Source: Candidatus Heimdallarchaeota archaeon (GTDB lineage: Archaea > Asgardarchaeota > Heimdallarchaeia > Heimdallarchaeales > Kariarchaeaceae). Taken from it: 64,000 nucleotides of DNA. Location of the stretch: contig JADCLS010000001.1 in assembly GCA_026702845.1 (NCBI GenBank), positions 682,001 to 746,000 of the forward strand. The letters run 5' to 3'. Below the pieces are notes generated by a model. The model ran no database searches. It worked only from the letters and a program-made list of their open reading frames with translations, and was not told the origin of the DNA. Of this stretch, positions 35,001 to 44,714 are shown piece by piece. Within the stretch, counting starts at the first letter, position 1; each line of letters starts with the position of its first letter. The translations under genes and the position numbers were made by a program.

Positions 35001-38000
35001 TTATGATATTGATGGGATGTTGAAAGGCACTCATAATGTAACCATTGTGTTCTCTGATTTAAGTGGAAATATTGTGGTTGATACGGTAATCATCATAGTC
35101 GGTGATACAACAGATCCTATTATTACACATCCCTCAGATTTCAGTTACTCTGAAGGTGATTCACCCAATGTCATCACTTGGACTGGTACTGATTCTTATG
35201 CTGGAACCTACGTGGTTTACAAGAATGGATCATTGGACAATTCTGCCACTTCTTGGAACACTGGGGAGGCTTTTGATTATAACATCGATGGATTAACCAA
35301 AGGTATATACAATTTCACTATCATCCTCTCTGACCTATCTGGAAATAGTGTAGTTGATACAGTAATCATAACTATTACTGATGATACTGATCCATTAATT
35401 TCCAGCCCTAATGATTATTCCTATGATATGGGTAGTACTGGAAACACCATCGGTTGGATCGGAACAGAAAATTACCCTGATCAGTATATTGTTTATAAAA
35501 ATGGAACTGAAAATAATTCTCTGACCGATTGGACATCTGGAGTGTCCATAAATTATAATATTGATGGATTATCCAAGGGCCTGTACAACTTTACTATCAT
35601 TATTTACGATGAAAGTGGTAATTTTGTCAAAGATACTGTCTGGATTACAGTTCTTGATGCAACCCAACCATATGTGAATAATCCAAGTAATATTCAATAT
35701 AGTGAAGGATCAAGTTCAAATTCAATAAACTGGACTATTGGGGATTTATATCCCGATTATTACCGTTTATTTATCGATGGAACTAAGGAAGGTGATGATG
35801 TAAGCTGGACTAATGGCACAATTAGTATTGATATTGATGGTTTGCTTGTTGGAGAGTACAATTATACTATCTGGATTTTTGATGCCTCGAATAACTCAAT
35901 TTCTGATACTGTAATAATCACAGTAATTGATACAACTCTTCCTGTGGTCAACTCACCTTTGGATATCACGTATGGAGAGGGTGAAATTAATAATAATATT
36001 ACATGGTCAGCCACTGATGCTTATCCAGATTACTATCGAGTATTCAAGGATGGGATACAAGTTGGAGTAGATGCTGCATGGACCTCAGGAGAATCAATTG
36101 TATTAGATATCGATGGATTGCAGAAAGGTGAGTACTCCTATGTTATTTATTATTTTGATGCGTCAAATAATACAAGTTTTGACTTAGTTGTAGTTTCGGT
36201 TATAGATAATGATGATCCGACAATCTCAACTCCTGATGATTTTAGTTATTCGGAAGGAGATACTGGATACACTATAAGCTGGATGGGAACCGATTCTTAT
36301 GCAGGTTCGTACATAGTGTACAAAAATGGATCAACTTATTCATCTGGTAGTTGGAGCTCAACTATTGCATTTAATGTCATTGTGGACAATCTACCTAAGG
36401 GAATTCACAATATGACAATAATTTTGTCCGATTCCAGTGGAAATAGTGTCGTGGATACTGTTATTGTAACGGTAACTGATGATACAGATCCTTTAGTTTC
36501 ATCTCCAACGGATAAGACGTATTCTGAAGGTGATAAAGCAAATACTATTGCTTGGATTCCACAAGATAAGTACCCTGATTCATACACAGTATACCGAAAT
36601 GGATCAATTATCTCTTCGGGTGGTTGGATAAGTAATAAGGCCATTAATATAAATATAGACGGATTGGCATTAGGTGTGTACAATTACACTATTTTGATCT
36701 TAGATGCATCTGGAAACCAAGTAATAGATGAGGTGATTGTCTCAGTTTTTGATACAACAGATCCAAGTATTTCATCACCTGCTGATATAACCTATGCTGA
36801 AGGAAGTTTAGGTAACGAGATCATCTGGACAGGTCTGGATATTCATCCTTTCAATTATACCGTATATCAAAATGGATCAGTCTATGCCACAGGAACATGG
36901 ATTTCTCAAGGACCTATCGAAATCAATATAGATTATGTAACAGGTGTTACCAATTTCCTTACAGGAGATTATAATTTTACAATTATTATCTCTGATACGT
37001 CTGGAAATACTATTGCTGATGAAGTGATTGTCAGAGTTATTAGTGATTCTGTATTTCTACAAGTTCCAGAAGATCTTTATTATGTTTTTGGAACCACTGG
37101 AAATGAGTTGAGTTGGACTATTTCTGATTCCAATCCTGATAGCTACATTATCTATGAGAATGGTACTGAGAAGACATCAGGCGCTTGGAGTAATGAAATT
37201 CCGGTTATCTATGATGTGGATGGCTTGAGCATTGGATGGTATAATTACTCAATTTGGGTAAATGACACCGATGGAAATATTATTACTCACCAATTGATCG
37301 TAACAGTATCTGATATGCCCCTTTGGGATAGTGTGCCTACAGACATCACTGACTATATTGAGGGTAACACAGGATACTCTCTAATTTGGAATTCAACCGA
37401 TATGTTCCCAGAATCCTATTCAATATTTAGAAATGGAACATTTGTTACTTCAGGCTCGTGGGATAATGCAACTGAAATCTCTTTGAATATTAATGGACTA
37501 TCTCTAGGTGTGTATGAATTTGTCATATATCTTAATGATACAGTAGGTAATGAGATTATCGATTCAGTGTTTGTTACTGTATTGGATCAAGCAGATCCAA
37601 CCTCAAGCAGTCCTGATGATTTTTCATATAATGAGGGAGATTCAAATAACATTATCACTTGGATTCCTGTAGATCTTCATCCAGATTATTATTATGTTTA
37701 TCTGGTTACAAATGATACACAAATAGGAACGAATAGTACATGGATTTCTGGAAATGGCATTACAATAAATATTGATGGATTAACAAAGGGAGAGTACAAT
37801 TTTACAATTTACTTCTATGATACATCAAATAATTTTGTTGTAGATATTGTAATAGTTACGATTTTAGATGGAACCGATCCGGAAGTAACCCATCCAGCTG
37901 ATTTCAGCTATGCAGAGGGAAGTAATAGTAATAGAATTAACATTACAGCTACTGACAACTATAATGATTATTATCGAGTATTCAGAAATGGAACTCAAAT

Positions 38001-41000
38001 AGGAGGGGATATACCTTGGACCTCAGGAGTGGAGGAACAAATCGATATTGATGGATTAGCCAAGGGCTTGTATAATTTTACCATCTATTTCTTTGATGCC
38101 TCCAATAATTCTGTGTTTGATATGCTCTGGGTGACAGTTTATGATAATACGGCACCTGTGGTAACCCATCCAGCTGATTTCAGCTATGCAGAGGGAACAA
38201 CCCCAAACACTATCAACATCACTGCAACCGATAACTATGCAGACTACTACAGAGTATTCAGAAATGGAACTCAAGTTGGTGGGGATATCGACTGGACATC
38301 TGGAGTTGAGGAGAAGATAAATATTGATGGTTTAACTAAAGGTTTGTATAATTTTACCATTTATTTCTTTGATGCCTCCAATAATTCTGTGTTTGATATG
38401 CTCTGGGTGACAATTTATGATAATACCGCACCTGTGGTGACCCATCCCGCTGATTTCAGTTATGCAGAGGGAACAACCCCAAATACTATCAACATCACTG
38501 CAACCGATAACTATGCAGACTACTACAGAGTATTCAGAAATGGAACTCAAGTTGGTGGAGATATTGATTGGACATCTGGAGTGGAGGAGAAGATAAATAT
38601 TGATGGTTTAACTAAAGGTTTGTATAATTTTACCATCTATTTCTTTGATGCCTCTAATAATTCTGTGTTTGATATGCTCTGGGTGACAGTTTATGATAAT
38701 ACCGCACCTGTGGTGACCCATCCAGCAGATTTCAGCTATACAGAGGGAACTACCCTAAATACTATCAATATCACCGCTACTGACAATTATGAAAATTATT
38801 ACAGAGTATTCAGAAATGGAACACAGGTAGGAGGGGATATTGATTGGATATCTGGAGTGGAGGAGAAGATCAATATTGATGGTTTAACTAAAGGTTTGTA
38901 TAATTTTACCATTTATTTCTTTGATGCCTCTAATAATTCTGTGTTTGATATGCTCTGGGTGACAATTTATCATAATACCGCACCTGTGGTGACTCATCCT
39001 ATTGATTTCAGCTATGCAGAAGGCACAACCCAAAACACCATCAATATCACCGGTACTGACAATTATGACAATTATTATCGAGTATTCAGAAATGGAACTA
39101 AGATCGGTGGAGATATTGATTGGACATCTGGAGTTGAGGAGAAGATCAATATTGATGGTTTAACTAAAGGTTTGTATAATTTTACCATTTATTTCTTTGA
39201 TGCCTCTAATAATTCTGTGTTTGATATGCTCTGGGTGACAATTTATGATAATACCGCACCTGTGGTGACTCATCCTATTGATTTCAGCTATGTTTTCAAT
39301 ACTACTGGACATGAGATCAGTTGGACAGCAACGGATAATTACGACAATTCATACAAATTATTCTTAAATGGTCAATTTAACACATCTGGTACCTGGATCT
39401 CAGGTAATCCAGTTATAATAGATATTGATGGATTAGAAATTGGTTTACATAACTACACTATCTATTTCTTCGATAAATCAAATAATTCTGTGATCGATAC
39501 AGTAATTATAACTGTATACGATGATGTACTCCCTGTAGTGGATAATCCAGATGATATTATCTATTCTGAGGGTTCTGTAGGAAATAAAATCAATATTACT
39601 GCCTCAGATTCGTATCCTAATTATTATCGGTTATTCATTAACAATTCTTTAGAGAGTACAGATGCTTGGGAATCAAATGTTGTAAATAGTATCAACATAG
39701 ATGGATTAGTCAAAGGTGTATACAATTATACATTCTATTTCTTTGATACATCCAACAATAGCATTTCTCAATGGATATTAGTCACAGTGTTAGATACAAC
39801 TGCTCCACTAGTATCTCAACCCGTAGATTTCAGCTATGCCGAAGGTACAACCCAAAACACCATTAATATAACAGCTACAGATAATTATGCAGACTACTAC
39901 AGAGTATTCAGAAATGGAACACAGGTTGGTGGAGATATTGACTGGACATCTGGAGTGGAGGAGAAGATCAATATTGATGGATTGGCCAAGGGTTTATACA
40001 ATTTCACCATATACTTCTTTGATACCTCAAATAATACTGAATATGACATTATTTTCGTTTCTGTTATTGATACGACAAAACCAGTGGTCACCACTCCTGA
40101 TGACACTACTATATCTGAAGTAAGCAGTGGAAATTCAATATCTTGGACTGCACTGGATAACTATGCTTCATATTATGAGGTTTATATCAATGAGAATCTT
40201 AATGAGACAAATATTTGGATTTCAGGTACTCCGGTTGTGATAAATACAGATAATCTTGTCAAGGGTGAATATAATATCACCATCGCATTTTACGACGTCA
40301 GCGGTAATTATCGGACAGATACTGTTATCATCATTGTTGTAGATCAAACTGCTCCAGTTGTTTCACAGCCAGAAGATGTTTCCTATGCTGAGGGAACCAA
40401 CTCAAATACCATTTCTTGGTATGCCAATGATACATACTCCAGTTATTATAGATTATTCAGAAATGGTTCTAAGGTTGGCAATGACCTATCCTGGCAGAAT
40501 TATACAGCTATAACCATTAATGTAGATGGATTATCTATAGGTCTATACAATCTTACTATTGTATTCTTTGATGCTTCAAATAATAGTGCAACTGATCAAG
40601 TTTGGTTGACAGTATATGATAATACTAATCCAACAATCTCAGCAACAGAGTCATCAATCACCTACGTAGAGGGTAGTAATGGAAATAATGCTATCTGGGA
40701 TGTATTTGATCTCCATGAGAGAAATTATATCATTTATCAAAATGGATCAAATGTTCACTCAGCTACGTGGATCTCAAGTATTGATATTATTTATGATCTG
40801 GACGGATTAAGTACTGGAGATTATAATTTTACTATTATTGTGTATGACACTAGTGCCAATTATATTGTTGATACAGTTTATGTTCATGTTATTGATCAAC
40901 AAAATCCATCAATAAATTCACCTTTTAATGTATACTATGCTGAGGGAGAATCTAATAATATCATCTCCTGGATAGGATCTGATTTACATCCAGATAATTA

Positions 41001-44000
41001 TACTCTCTACTTAAATGGTACAAATATCGATACAGCAAGCTGGATTTCTGGTGTTTCTATTGATATTAACATTGATGGTTTGAGCAAAGGAATTTATAAT
41101 TATACGATTGTAATCTCTGATGAAAGTGGTAATACTGTTTTTGATACCGTAATTGTACAGGTTTTTGATGAAACACCACCCAGTATATCTCATCTAGATG
41201 ATATTATGTACGAGGAAGGTACGATAGGCAATACCTTATCCTGGGAGGCCTATGATTTGCATCCAGAATTGTACTCCATATATTTTGAAGGATCACTTCT
41301 TGAATCAGGTAATTGGACAAATGATAATAATGTAACCATCAGCATAGATGGTCTACTATTAGGTTTCTATACATATACGATTTATATTTATGATGATAGT
41401 GGAAATATGGTCACAGATACTCTTGAAGTTACAATTTATGAGATAACATCTCCTGATATTCTTACATCTCCTTCTGATCTGATATTTATTGAGGGAGATA
41501 CAGCTGTATTAACTTGGTCATTATTAGATAACTATCCCGGAACTTACATTATTTATGAGAATCACTTCCCATTGAAATCAGGTTCTTGGTTAAATGGAAA
41601 CAATATTACCTATGATATTTCACATCTACTCAAAGGGACTCATAATGTAAGTATAATTATATTTGATACCTCTTCAAATTACATCACACATCAAGTTCTG
41701 ATTACTGTTGTAGATGAAACCAATCCTGTGATTTCCAATCCAGCTAATAAGGAAATTAGCTCAGGAAGTACAGGAAACACCTTGAGCTGGTCAGTCTCAG
41801 ATAATTACCCAGATGAATATCAAATATTCCTCAATGGAACAGTATTTAATCAAGGTGCTTGGAGTAATGATGTTCCAGTACTCATTCAAATAGATAGTTT
41901 GAAACTAGGAATCAATAATTTCACCATAATTGCCTATGATCTTTCTGGAAATACGATTATCGATGAGGTAATAATACTTGTGTATGATGTGCAAGTGCCA
42001 ACTCAAGTTAGTAATAGTGGTAATTATACCATGATTGAAGGTTCTACAGGAAATGTGATTACTTGGACATATACTGATTTTAATCCAGAGGACTACGAGC
42101 TGTTAAGAAATGGATCTCTAATTTTCACTCAATCATGGACAAATAATAAACAAATTGTAATCAATATTGATGGACTTGAGAAATCAATCTATAATTACAC
42201 CTTAGTTATTTATGATGCTGCTGGAAATTATCATGTTCATTCAATTTGGATAGATGTGATTGATCAAACAGCTCCTACATTTACAGTAAACCCTGCTACA
42301 TCTTTCAATTATACTGAAGGTAATACAGGATATGTTGTTTCATGGACTCTTCGAGATAAATATGAATCCTACTATGTGATCTCCTTGAATAATCAAGAAT
42401 TGTTTACAAATACTTGGATCTCCAATGTACCTATTTCTATAAACATTGATGGTTTAGAGGCTGGATTGTACAACTTATCAATTATCGTATTTGATGCTAG
42501 TGATAATTCAATAAGCAATAACTTATTGTTTGAGGTTTTTGACAAAACAGCACCTAGTTTGAATTCCTATACTAGTGTGCCAGAATATATAGAAGGTAAT
42601 GTAGGGTATACATTGGCATGGAATGTGTTTGAGCTCCATCCAATGAATTACTCTATATACAGGGATGATATTTTACTGATCAATGACACTTGGTCTAGTG
42701 ATACCAGTATTGAGATTGGAATTGATGGTTTGGTCTATGGAATATACAATTTCACTATCTATTTACAGGATGAATCACTCAATTGGTTAAATCACAGTAT
42801 CCTCATCTCTGTGCTCGATAAGAAATTACCTGAAATCGTTGAGTATCAAGACGATTTTACGATTTTTTACAATACAACTGGTAATTACATCACCTGGTTG
42901 GCCTATGATTTGCATCCATCAACCTATATAATCTATCTAAATGGTCTGGTCTTTCAGAATGGACAATGGGATAATACTAATAATATCACCTTCAATATTG
43001 ATGGGCTTCAAGTAAATTATTACGACATAACATTAGAGGTATTTGATTTAGCCAATAATAGGAATAGTCACAGCATAACTGTTAGAGTAAAAGACATTAC
43101 AATAATAGATACGATTAAACCAGAGATAAATATCAAATTAAAGGTGCTAGAAGGTGATATAGAGACATTTAATGGAATATATCTCGATGAGAATGGATTA
43201 CCCGTACCAGGTGCAGAAATTACCATGAATTTATTCTTAGGAAGTATTCAGGGTATTTACTCTTTTACTACCTATGAAAATGGAAGTTATACTCTTGAAT
43301 TTGATTATTCTGGTCTTTTACCAGGAGTCTATAAATGGAAAATCAGCTTTGTAAAGGAGGGTTACCTATCCTGGGTGGATATGGAGATAGATGTAATTGT
43401 TGTCCAACATTCCTATAATATGCAGATAGATACACCACAAGAACTTGTTCAAGGTGAGGAATTTTATATCACAGCTACAGTCTTGTATGATAATCAAACC
43501 ATTGATACACTTGGTCTCGGACTAAGTACATACTCCTCTGTAGTAGGTCATCCAGCAATCGGTGTTGAAGTTACATTCACTATACAGGTTGAGTATGAGG
43601 ATGGCACGATATCATCAATAACTAAGAAAGCTGTTACTAATAATTATGGTGTTGCTATTGTAATCCTCAATGCAGAAGAAACATCCAATTTACTAACGAT
43701 CTCATCCATTTCTGCAGGTATCAGTGGTTCACAGACCAATTTAGAAACTCTATCAATATTACCACCAGACGACTTCCCTGAGATATTTTCTGGTGATCCT
43801 GATATTATTATTAGAATAATCGAGGCCATCCAAAACAATATTATCGGAGTATTTGTCATAATTGCAGGATTATTGCTTGTTGTATTCCTTTTCTACAGAT
43901 TGAGAAAATCAAGTGAAGAGAAGATGCGAAAAGTATCTGAAAATGTTCAAGTTGCTCATGAGGAACTGCAAGCATTACAATCCATACGGGCCATTATCAT

Positions 44001-44622
44001 TCAAACCTCTTCAAAATTAACAGTATTCGAGCAAAATATATTATCAGCAAATATGAGTACTGCTATTGTAGGAGGTATGGTTAGTGCATTCAGTAGCTTC
44101 CTCAATGAAATTGGAACAAGTTCACTGTTTGGGTTCGAGATAATGGAGAGGGATGACGTCAGCCTAACAGTTCATAAAGGAAAACTCTCTAACTTCATAG
44201 TAATCTCTAACCAAAAATTGCCATTTGTACTATTAAACCAGATTCAAGCGTCGCAAAAACTAGTTGAGAAAACACATAGGACAAAATTCACCAATGCAAG
44301 TAGAGGAGTGACCAAGCTTAAGAAGGATGAGATCTATCCACTTCTTAACAAAGCTGGATTCAAGATTCAATTGACTGAAAAATTAAAATTAAATACGAAA
44401 AATATCGATCGTATCTTAAAAGAACGTTCTTTAAGCAAATCATTGAAAGTATACATCAGTATGCTGTTAGAGCTTCCAAAAACCAATTACTATAATAATG
44501 GGGTCTTTACAATTCATGATTTGGAAAAATTCTATCAGTCTAAAAATGTTACAGAGAGAGTAATTTCTAGATCAATCATCTTATCTTTTGAATTTGATTT
44601 ACTAGAAATCCATTATGAATAG
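29011..44622 (+). CDS. Giant (~5,200 aa) surface adhesin with Ig-like repeats, one TM and cytosolic longin-like domain
   Basis: Predicted cell-surface adhesin or receptor. Signal peptide (hydrophobic core then PYSSA). Residues ~110-310 LamG-like domain, ~420-540 DUF2341-like, ~565-750 second LamG, ~800-1010 third LamG. About 38 Ig/cadherin-like repeats of 85-92 residues occupy ~1210-4700, each with a P-x-D-x-x-Y-x-EG opening, IDGL near the middle and a YNFTI strand. Two more beta-domains follow, a TM near 4944-4964, then a cytosolic helix and a longin/roadblock-like domain (~4992-5090) with a further helical, possibly winged-helix, tail. GTG 29011 is the first standard start, but GGAG (28987-28990) is better spaced to ATC 28999, which gives a better signal peptide. 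Confidence 0.88.
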   Translation: MIVSLAFLIFIMPYSSANTALVDTPFSSVTDFNNLQHGVSTVSNSAAQTKDSTFQSIIEENVGADYYQDQYISDYSTDVDTLSNFGTMSGESNLDTSDDTFASFSEGTVSTLTRASADLPGTSNYFKVDGGSADFQTFEGTIEGWFKFNSISLGRMWGQDDNMEMRFATGAIAFDWMGDNSLGSIKNDWTLNKWYYIAITWSNTSSTLNFYWGDESSQPQFDRGITWNAGPTAYHTENNIMASKGGVQPVDGLISEFRYWDISKSLVDLQAYYNKELSGNEFNLQHYYTFENSLSDIASNSDLDAVGSFTYSSDVPTLSSGYSLDYEVQISNLVTYQPSTITIDTGTIGTELLYIYYWDSEGWKLLFSDLQSDSTYNIAITPPSEYLTLKFKTLFDPADAVQDTYQIDMVQTSSEGQGNWKHMKIIVVDQSYVSEDLTNFPVMISMQDKDLKSYAQTDGSDIAFTDISNNHLYHEISSYNPNYSSTEAELIAWVRTNVSSTEDTIIKMLYGGSSGSGNEAPSLVWQDTYNGVYHFNEDPTGTITDSSNNNNGTSNGMISNNLVNGKVGNSFNFDGNDDYINIGDLDPDLWTGITMSAWISITEFTDARIISTAPTTSVSDSIFGLQAANTIFRTRIGTDGVGGSVSTSLDSSSTLSSTMTWYYLTVTWDASTASVNMYLNGASTNTYGKDGDTLIDSTQVTTIGNVNPIDSRFFKGKIDEVRIGSSAKSSGWISAEYANQNSPGTFITIGNDILLGVEEYVDSVSDVDTSTDIGTHSSTDNQIISGVYDTLTENVPTYNHYTLRGDGNDYVRVGDGTPGWDTATGTISFWMNNFAIGTREMWGAHDLFELQFVSGSRLAADWGTNDAVISTTAFNIDTWYFVAITWDEYLDQVYLYIGTEDSAPVLEDSNLFWSSTVIGLETTNTFLASLGNTYMQGYMDDLRYYNVARTGADIISDFNITLEGNEANLRSYFKLENNYNDDGPAGTNGVWSGNPTFSTNTPAFSNIEAQLDLEMQWHSIPVTDVDVELAIYTGTMDAENLGIDIWYNSAWVNLISDLNTAMWTNISLNSYLDEDIITIRFNDGLDTDDVQSSWQIDLLFLKLTNYKMSWVQEINNIDTNKENYFVSVYGYSSNISESFTIQLWDKVSQIWSPFVTKIQGEQWYNQSISDLDLIDSTMYLRYIGDNEILDTQATELMLDYAGISAYDIIPILTKSQNDYSYEEFSTTNTITTAATDANPAYYEIVRDGSVIYSNTWVSGVDVVYNIDGNSIGSYDYAVVYYDQFGYFIYDNITITVVDTALPVIITSPTDYSYSEGDTGNTIAWKATDANPNTFIIYRDGVSVNSSSWISSELITQNIDGLLKGIYNFTISYLDTSGNARQDTVWVTVTDDTSPILDTQPSDLSYSEGDLNNNITWQASDSYNDSYRVYKNNAIYEIGDWTSGSPTVIDIDGLTKGSYNFTIMFLDESNNYITDTVIVTILDTTDPSISSPADIYYNEGETNNEINWTVSDTYAKNFKIYKNGSLIFGSYWSSGYLAISVDGNFLGVYNYTLIIFDMSGNSNWDTVLVHVSDNLAPTVNTPPDYSYSEGNSNNIIGWIGFDKYESTYLVYINGTVDNSPTSWLSNSPINYNIDGLTKGFYNISVIFYDTSGNYKSDTVFITVTDDTAPTINKPSDFYYAEGSSNNVITWNGVDNYVGTYVVYINGILDNSPTSWDSGVAFDYNIDGLLKGTYNFTIVLSDESGNYVVDTVIITVTDNTNPTITSPPDTGYSEGDSPNVITWTGTDSYAGTYLVYKNGSLDNTATTWNTGVAFDYNIDGLTKGIYNFTIVLSDLSGNNVVDTVIITITDDTPPIVNSPADDSYAEGSTGNTISWSATDNYAATYIVYLEGELDNTATSWISGSTINYVIDDLLKGTYNFTIVFSDESDNIVVDTVIITVTDNTPPVVNSPADDSYDEGSTGNTISWTATDTYNATYLVYIDEVLNNTATPWDSGVAVIYDIDGMLKGTHNVTIVFSDLSGNIVVDTVIIIVGDTTDPIITHPSDFSYSEGDSPNVITWTGTDSYAGTYVVYKNGSLDNSATSWNTGEAFDYNIDGLTKGIYNFTIILSDLSGNSVVDTVIITITDDTDPLISSPNDYSYDMGSTGNTIGWIGTENYPDQYIVYKNGTENNSLTDWTSGVSINYNIDGLSKGLYNFTIIIYDESGNFVKDTVWITVLDATQPYVNNPSNIQYSEGSSSNSINWTIGDLYPDYYRLFIDGTKEGDDVSWTNGTISIDIDGLLVGEYNYTIWIFDASNNSISDTVIITVIDTTLPVVNSPLDITYGEGEINNNITWSATDAYPDYYRVFKDGIQVGVDAAWTSGESIVLDIDGLQKGEYSYVIYYFDASNNTSFDLVVVSVIDNDDPTISTPDDFSYSEGDTGYTISWMGTDSYAGSYIVYKNGSTYSSGSWSSTIAFNVIVDNLPKGIHNMTIILSDSSGNSVVDTVIVTVTDDTDPLVSSPTDKTYSEGDKANTIAWIPQDKYPDSYTVYRNGSIISSGGWISNKAININIDGLALGVYNYTILILDASGNQVIDEVIVSVFDTTDPSISSPADITYAEGSLGNEIIWTGLDIHPFNYTVYQNGSVYATGTWISQGPIEINIDYVTGVTNFLTGDYNFTIIISDTSGNTIADEVIVRVISDSVFLQVPEDLYYVFGTTGNELSWTISDSNPDSYIIYENGTEKTSGAWSNEIPVIYDVDGLSIGWYNYSIWVNDTDGNIITHQLIVTVSDMPLWDSVPTDITDYIEGNTGYSLIWNSTDMFPESYSIFRNGTFVTSGSWDNATEISLNINGLSLGVYEFVIYLNDTVGNEIIDSVFVTVLDQADPTSSSPDDFSYNEGDSNNIITWIPVDLHPDYYYVYLVTNDTQIGTNSTWISGNGITINIDGLTKGEYNFTIYFYDTSNNFVVDIVIVTILDGTDPEVTHPADFSYAEGSNSNRINITATDNYNDYYRVFRNGTQIGGDIPWTSGVEEQIDIDGLAKGLYNFTIYFFDASNNSVFDMLWVTVYDNTAPVVTHPADFSYAEGTTPNTINITATDNYADYYRVFRNGTQVGGDIDWTSGVEEKINIDGLTKGLYNFTIYFFDASNNSVFDMLWVTIYDNTAPVVTHPADFSYAEGTTPNTINITATDNYADYYRVFRNGTQVGGDIDWTSGVEEKINIDGLTKGLYNFTIYFFDASNNSVFDMLWVTVYDNTAPVVTHPADFSYTEGTTLNTINITATDNYENYYRVFRNGTQVGGDIDWISGVEEKINIDGLTKGLYNFTIYFFDASNNSVFDMLWVTIYHNTAPVVTHPIDFSYAEGTTQNTINITGTDNYDNYYRVFRNGTKIGGDIDWTSGVEEKINIDGLTKGLYNFTIYFFDASNNSVFDMLWVTIYDNTAPVVTHPIDFSYVFNTTGHEISWTATDNYDNSYKLFLNGQFNTSGTWISGNPVIIDIDGLEIGLHNYTIYFFDKSNNSVIDTVIITVYDDVLPVVDNPDDIIYSEGSVGNKINITASDSYPNYYRLFINNSLESTDAWESNVVNSINIDGLVKGVYNYTFYFFDTSNNSISQWILVTVLDTTAPLVSQPVDFSYAEGTTQNTINITATDNYADYYRVFRNGTQVGGDIDWTSGVEEKINIDGLAKGLYNFTIYFFDTSNNTEYDIIFVSVIDTTKPVVTTPDDTTISEVSSGNSISWTALDNYASYYEVYINENLNETNIWISGTPVVINTDNLVKGEYNITIAFYDVSGNYRTDTVIIIVVDQTAPVVSQPEDVSYAEGTNSNTISWYANDTYSSYYRLFRNGSKVGNDLSWQNYTAITINVDGLSIGLYNLTIVFFDASNNSATDQVWLTVYDNTNPTISATESSITYVEGSNGNNAIWDVFDLHERNYIIYQNGSNVHSATWISSIDIIYDLDGLSTGDYNFTIIVYDTSANYIVDTVYVHVIDQQNPSINSPFNVYYAEGESNNIISWIGSDLHPDNYTLYLNGTNIDTASWISGVSIDINIDGLSKGIYNYTIVISDESGNTVFDTVIVQVFDETPPSISHLDDIMYEEGTIGNTLSWEAYDLHPELYSIYFEGSLLESGNWTNDNNVTISIDGLLLGFYTYTIYIYDDSGNMVTDTLEVTIYEITSPDILTSPSDLIFIEGDTAVLTWSLLDNYPGTYIIYENHFPLKSGSWLNGNNITYDISHLLKGTHNVSIIIFDTSSNYITHQVLITVVDETNPVISNPANKEISSGSTGNTLSWSVSDNYPDEYQIFLNGTVFNQGAWSNDVPVLIQIDSLKLGINNFTIIAYDLSGNTIIDEVIILVYDVQVPTQVSNSGNYTMIEGSTGNVITWTYTDFNPEDYELLRNGSLIFTQSWTNNKQIVINIDGLEKSIYNYTLVIYDAAGNYHVHSIWIDVIDQTAPTFTVNPATSFNYTEGNTGYVVSWTLRDKYESYYVISLNNQELFTNTWISNVPISINIDGLEAGLYNLSIIVFDASDNSISNNLLFEVFDKTAPSLNSYTSVPEYIEGNVGYTLAWNVFELHPMNYSIYRDDILLINDTWSSDTSIEIGIDGLVYGIYNFTIYLQDESLNWLNHSILISVLDKKLPEIVEYQDDFTIFYNTTGNYITWLAYDLHPSTYIIYLNGLVFQNGQWDNTNNITFNIDGLQVNYYDITLEVFDLANNRNSHSITVRVKDITIIDTIKPEINIKLKVLEGDIETFNGIYLDENGLPVPGAEITMNLFLGSIQGIYSFTTYENGSYTLEFDYSGLLPGVYKWKISFVKEGYLSWVDMEIDVIVVQHSYNMQIDTPQELVQGEEFYITATVLYDNQTIDTLGLGLSTYSSVVGHPAIGVEVTFTIQVEYEDGTISSITKKAVTNNYGVAIVILNAEETSNLLTISSISAGISGSQTNLETLSILPPDDFPEIFSGDPDIIIRIIEAIQNNIIGVFVIIAGLLLVVFLFYRLRKSSEEKMRKVSENVQVAHEELQALQSIRAIIIQTSSKLTVFEQNILSANMSTAIVGGMVSAFSSFLNEIGTSSLFGFEIMERDDVSLTVHKGKLSNFIVISNQKLPFVLLNQIQASQKLVEKTHRTKFTNASRGVTKLKKDEIYPLLNKAGFKIQLTEKLKLNTKNIDRILKERSLSKSLKVYISMLLELPKTNYYNNGVFTIHDLEKFYQSKNVTERVISRSIILSFEFDLLEIHYE
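32640..43100 (+). repeat. Array of about 38 Ig-like coding repeats
   Basis: Protein-level repeats of about 85-92 residues (255-276 bases). Consensus features are a D-x-T-x-P start, a Y-x-EG turn, a central W or I-T with D-x-Y-x-x-Y, a W-x-SG turn, IDGL and a YNFTI or YNYTI strand, then a DTV-x-ITV-x-D end. Counted by eye from the EG turns; the first unit and a few late ones are diverged. All are in one open frame. Confidence 0.85.
37890..39269 (+). repeat. Five near-identical 276-base tandem repeats
   Basis: Units begin at 37890, 38166, 38442, 38718 and 38994, each exactly 276 bases (92 codons), and are far more alike in DNA than the rest of the array. A sixth close copy lies apart at about 39820-40060, beyond two diverged units, which suggests recent unequal crossover or gene conversion. 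Confidence 0.85.
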
Positions 44623-44714
44623 AAAAGATTCTCTTGATTTTTCAAGAATTTGATCTTGAATTTTTTCAATCGTATAAAGTCATATAAATCAAGATGACAT
44701 AAATTCAATATCGT

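Noticed and set aside
37890..39269. Near-identical 276-base units that could suggest a mobile element or array
   Set aside because: They are in frame within the giant adhesin and encode the same Ig-like domain; no transposase or spacer structure is present.
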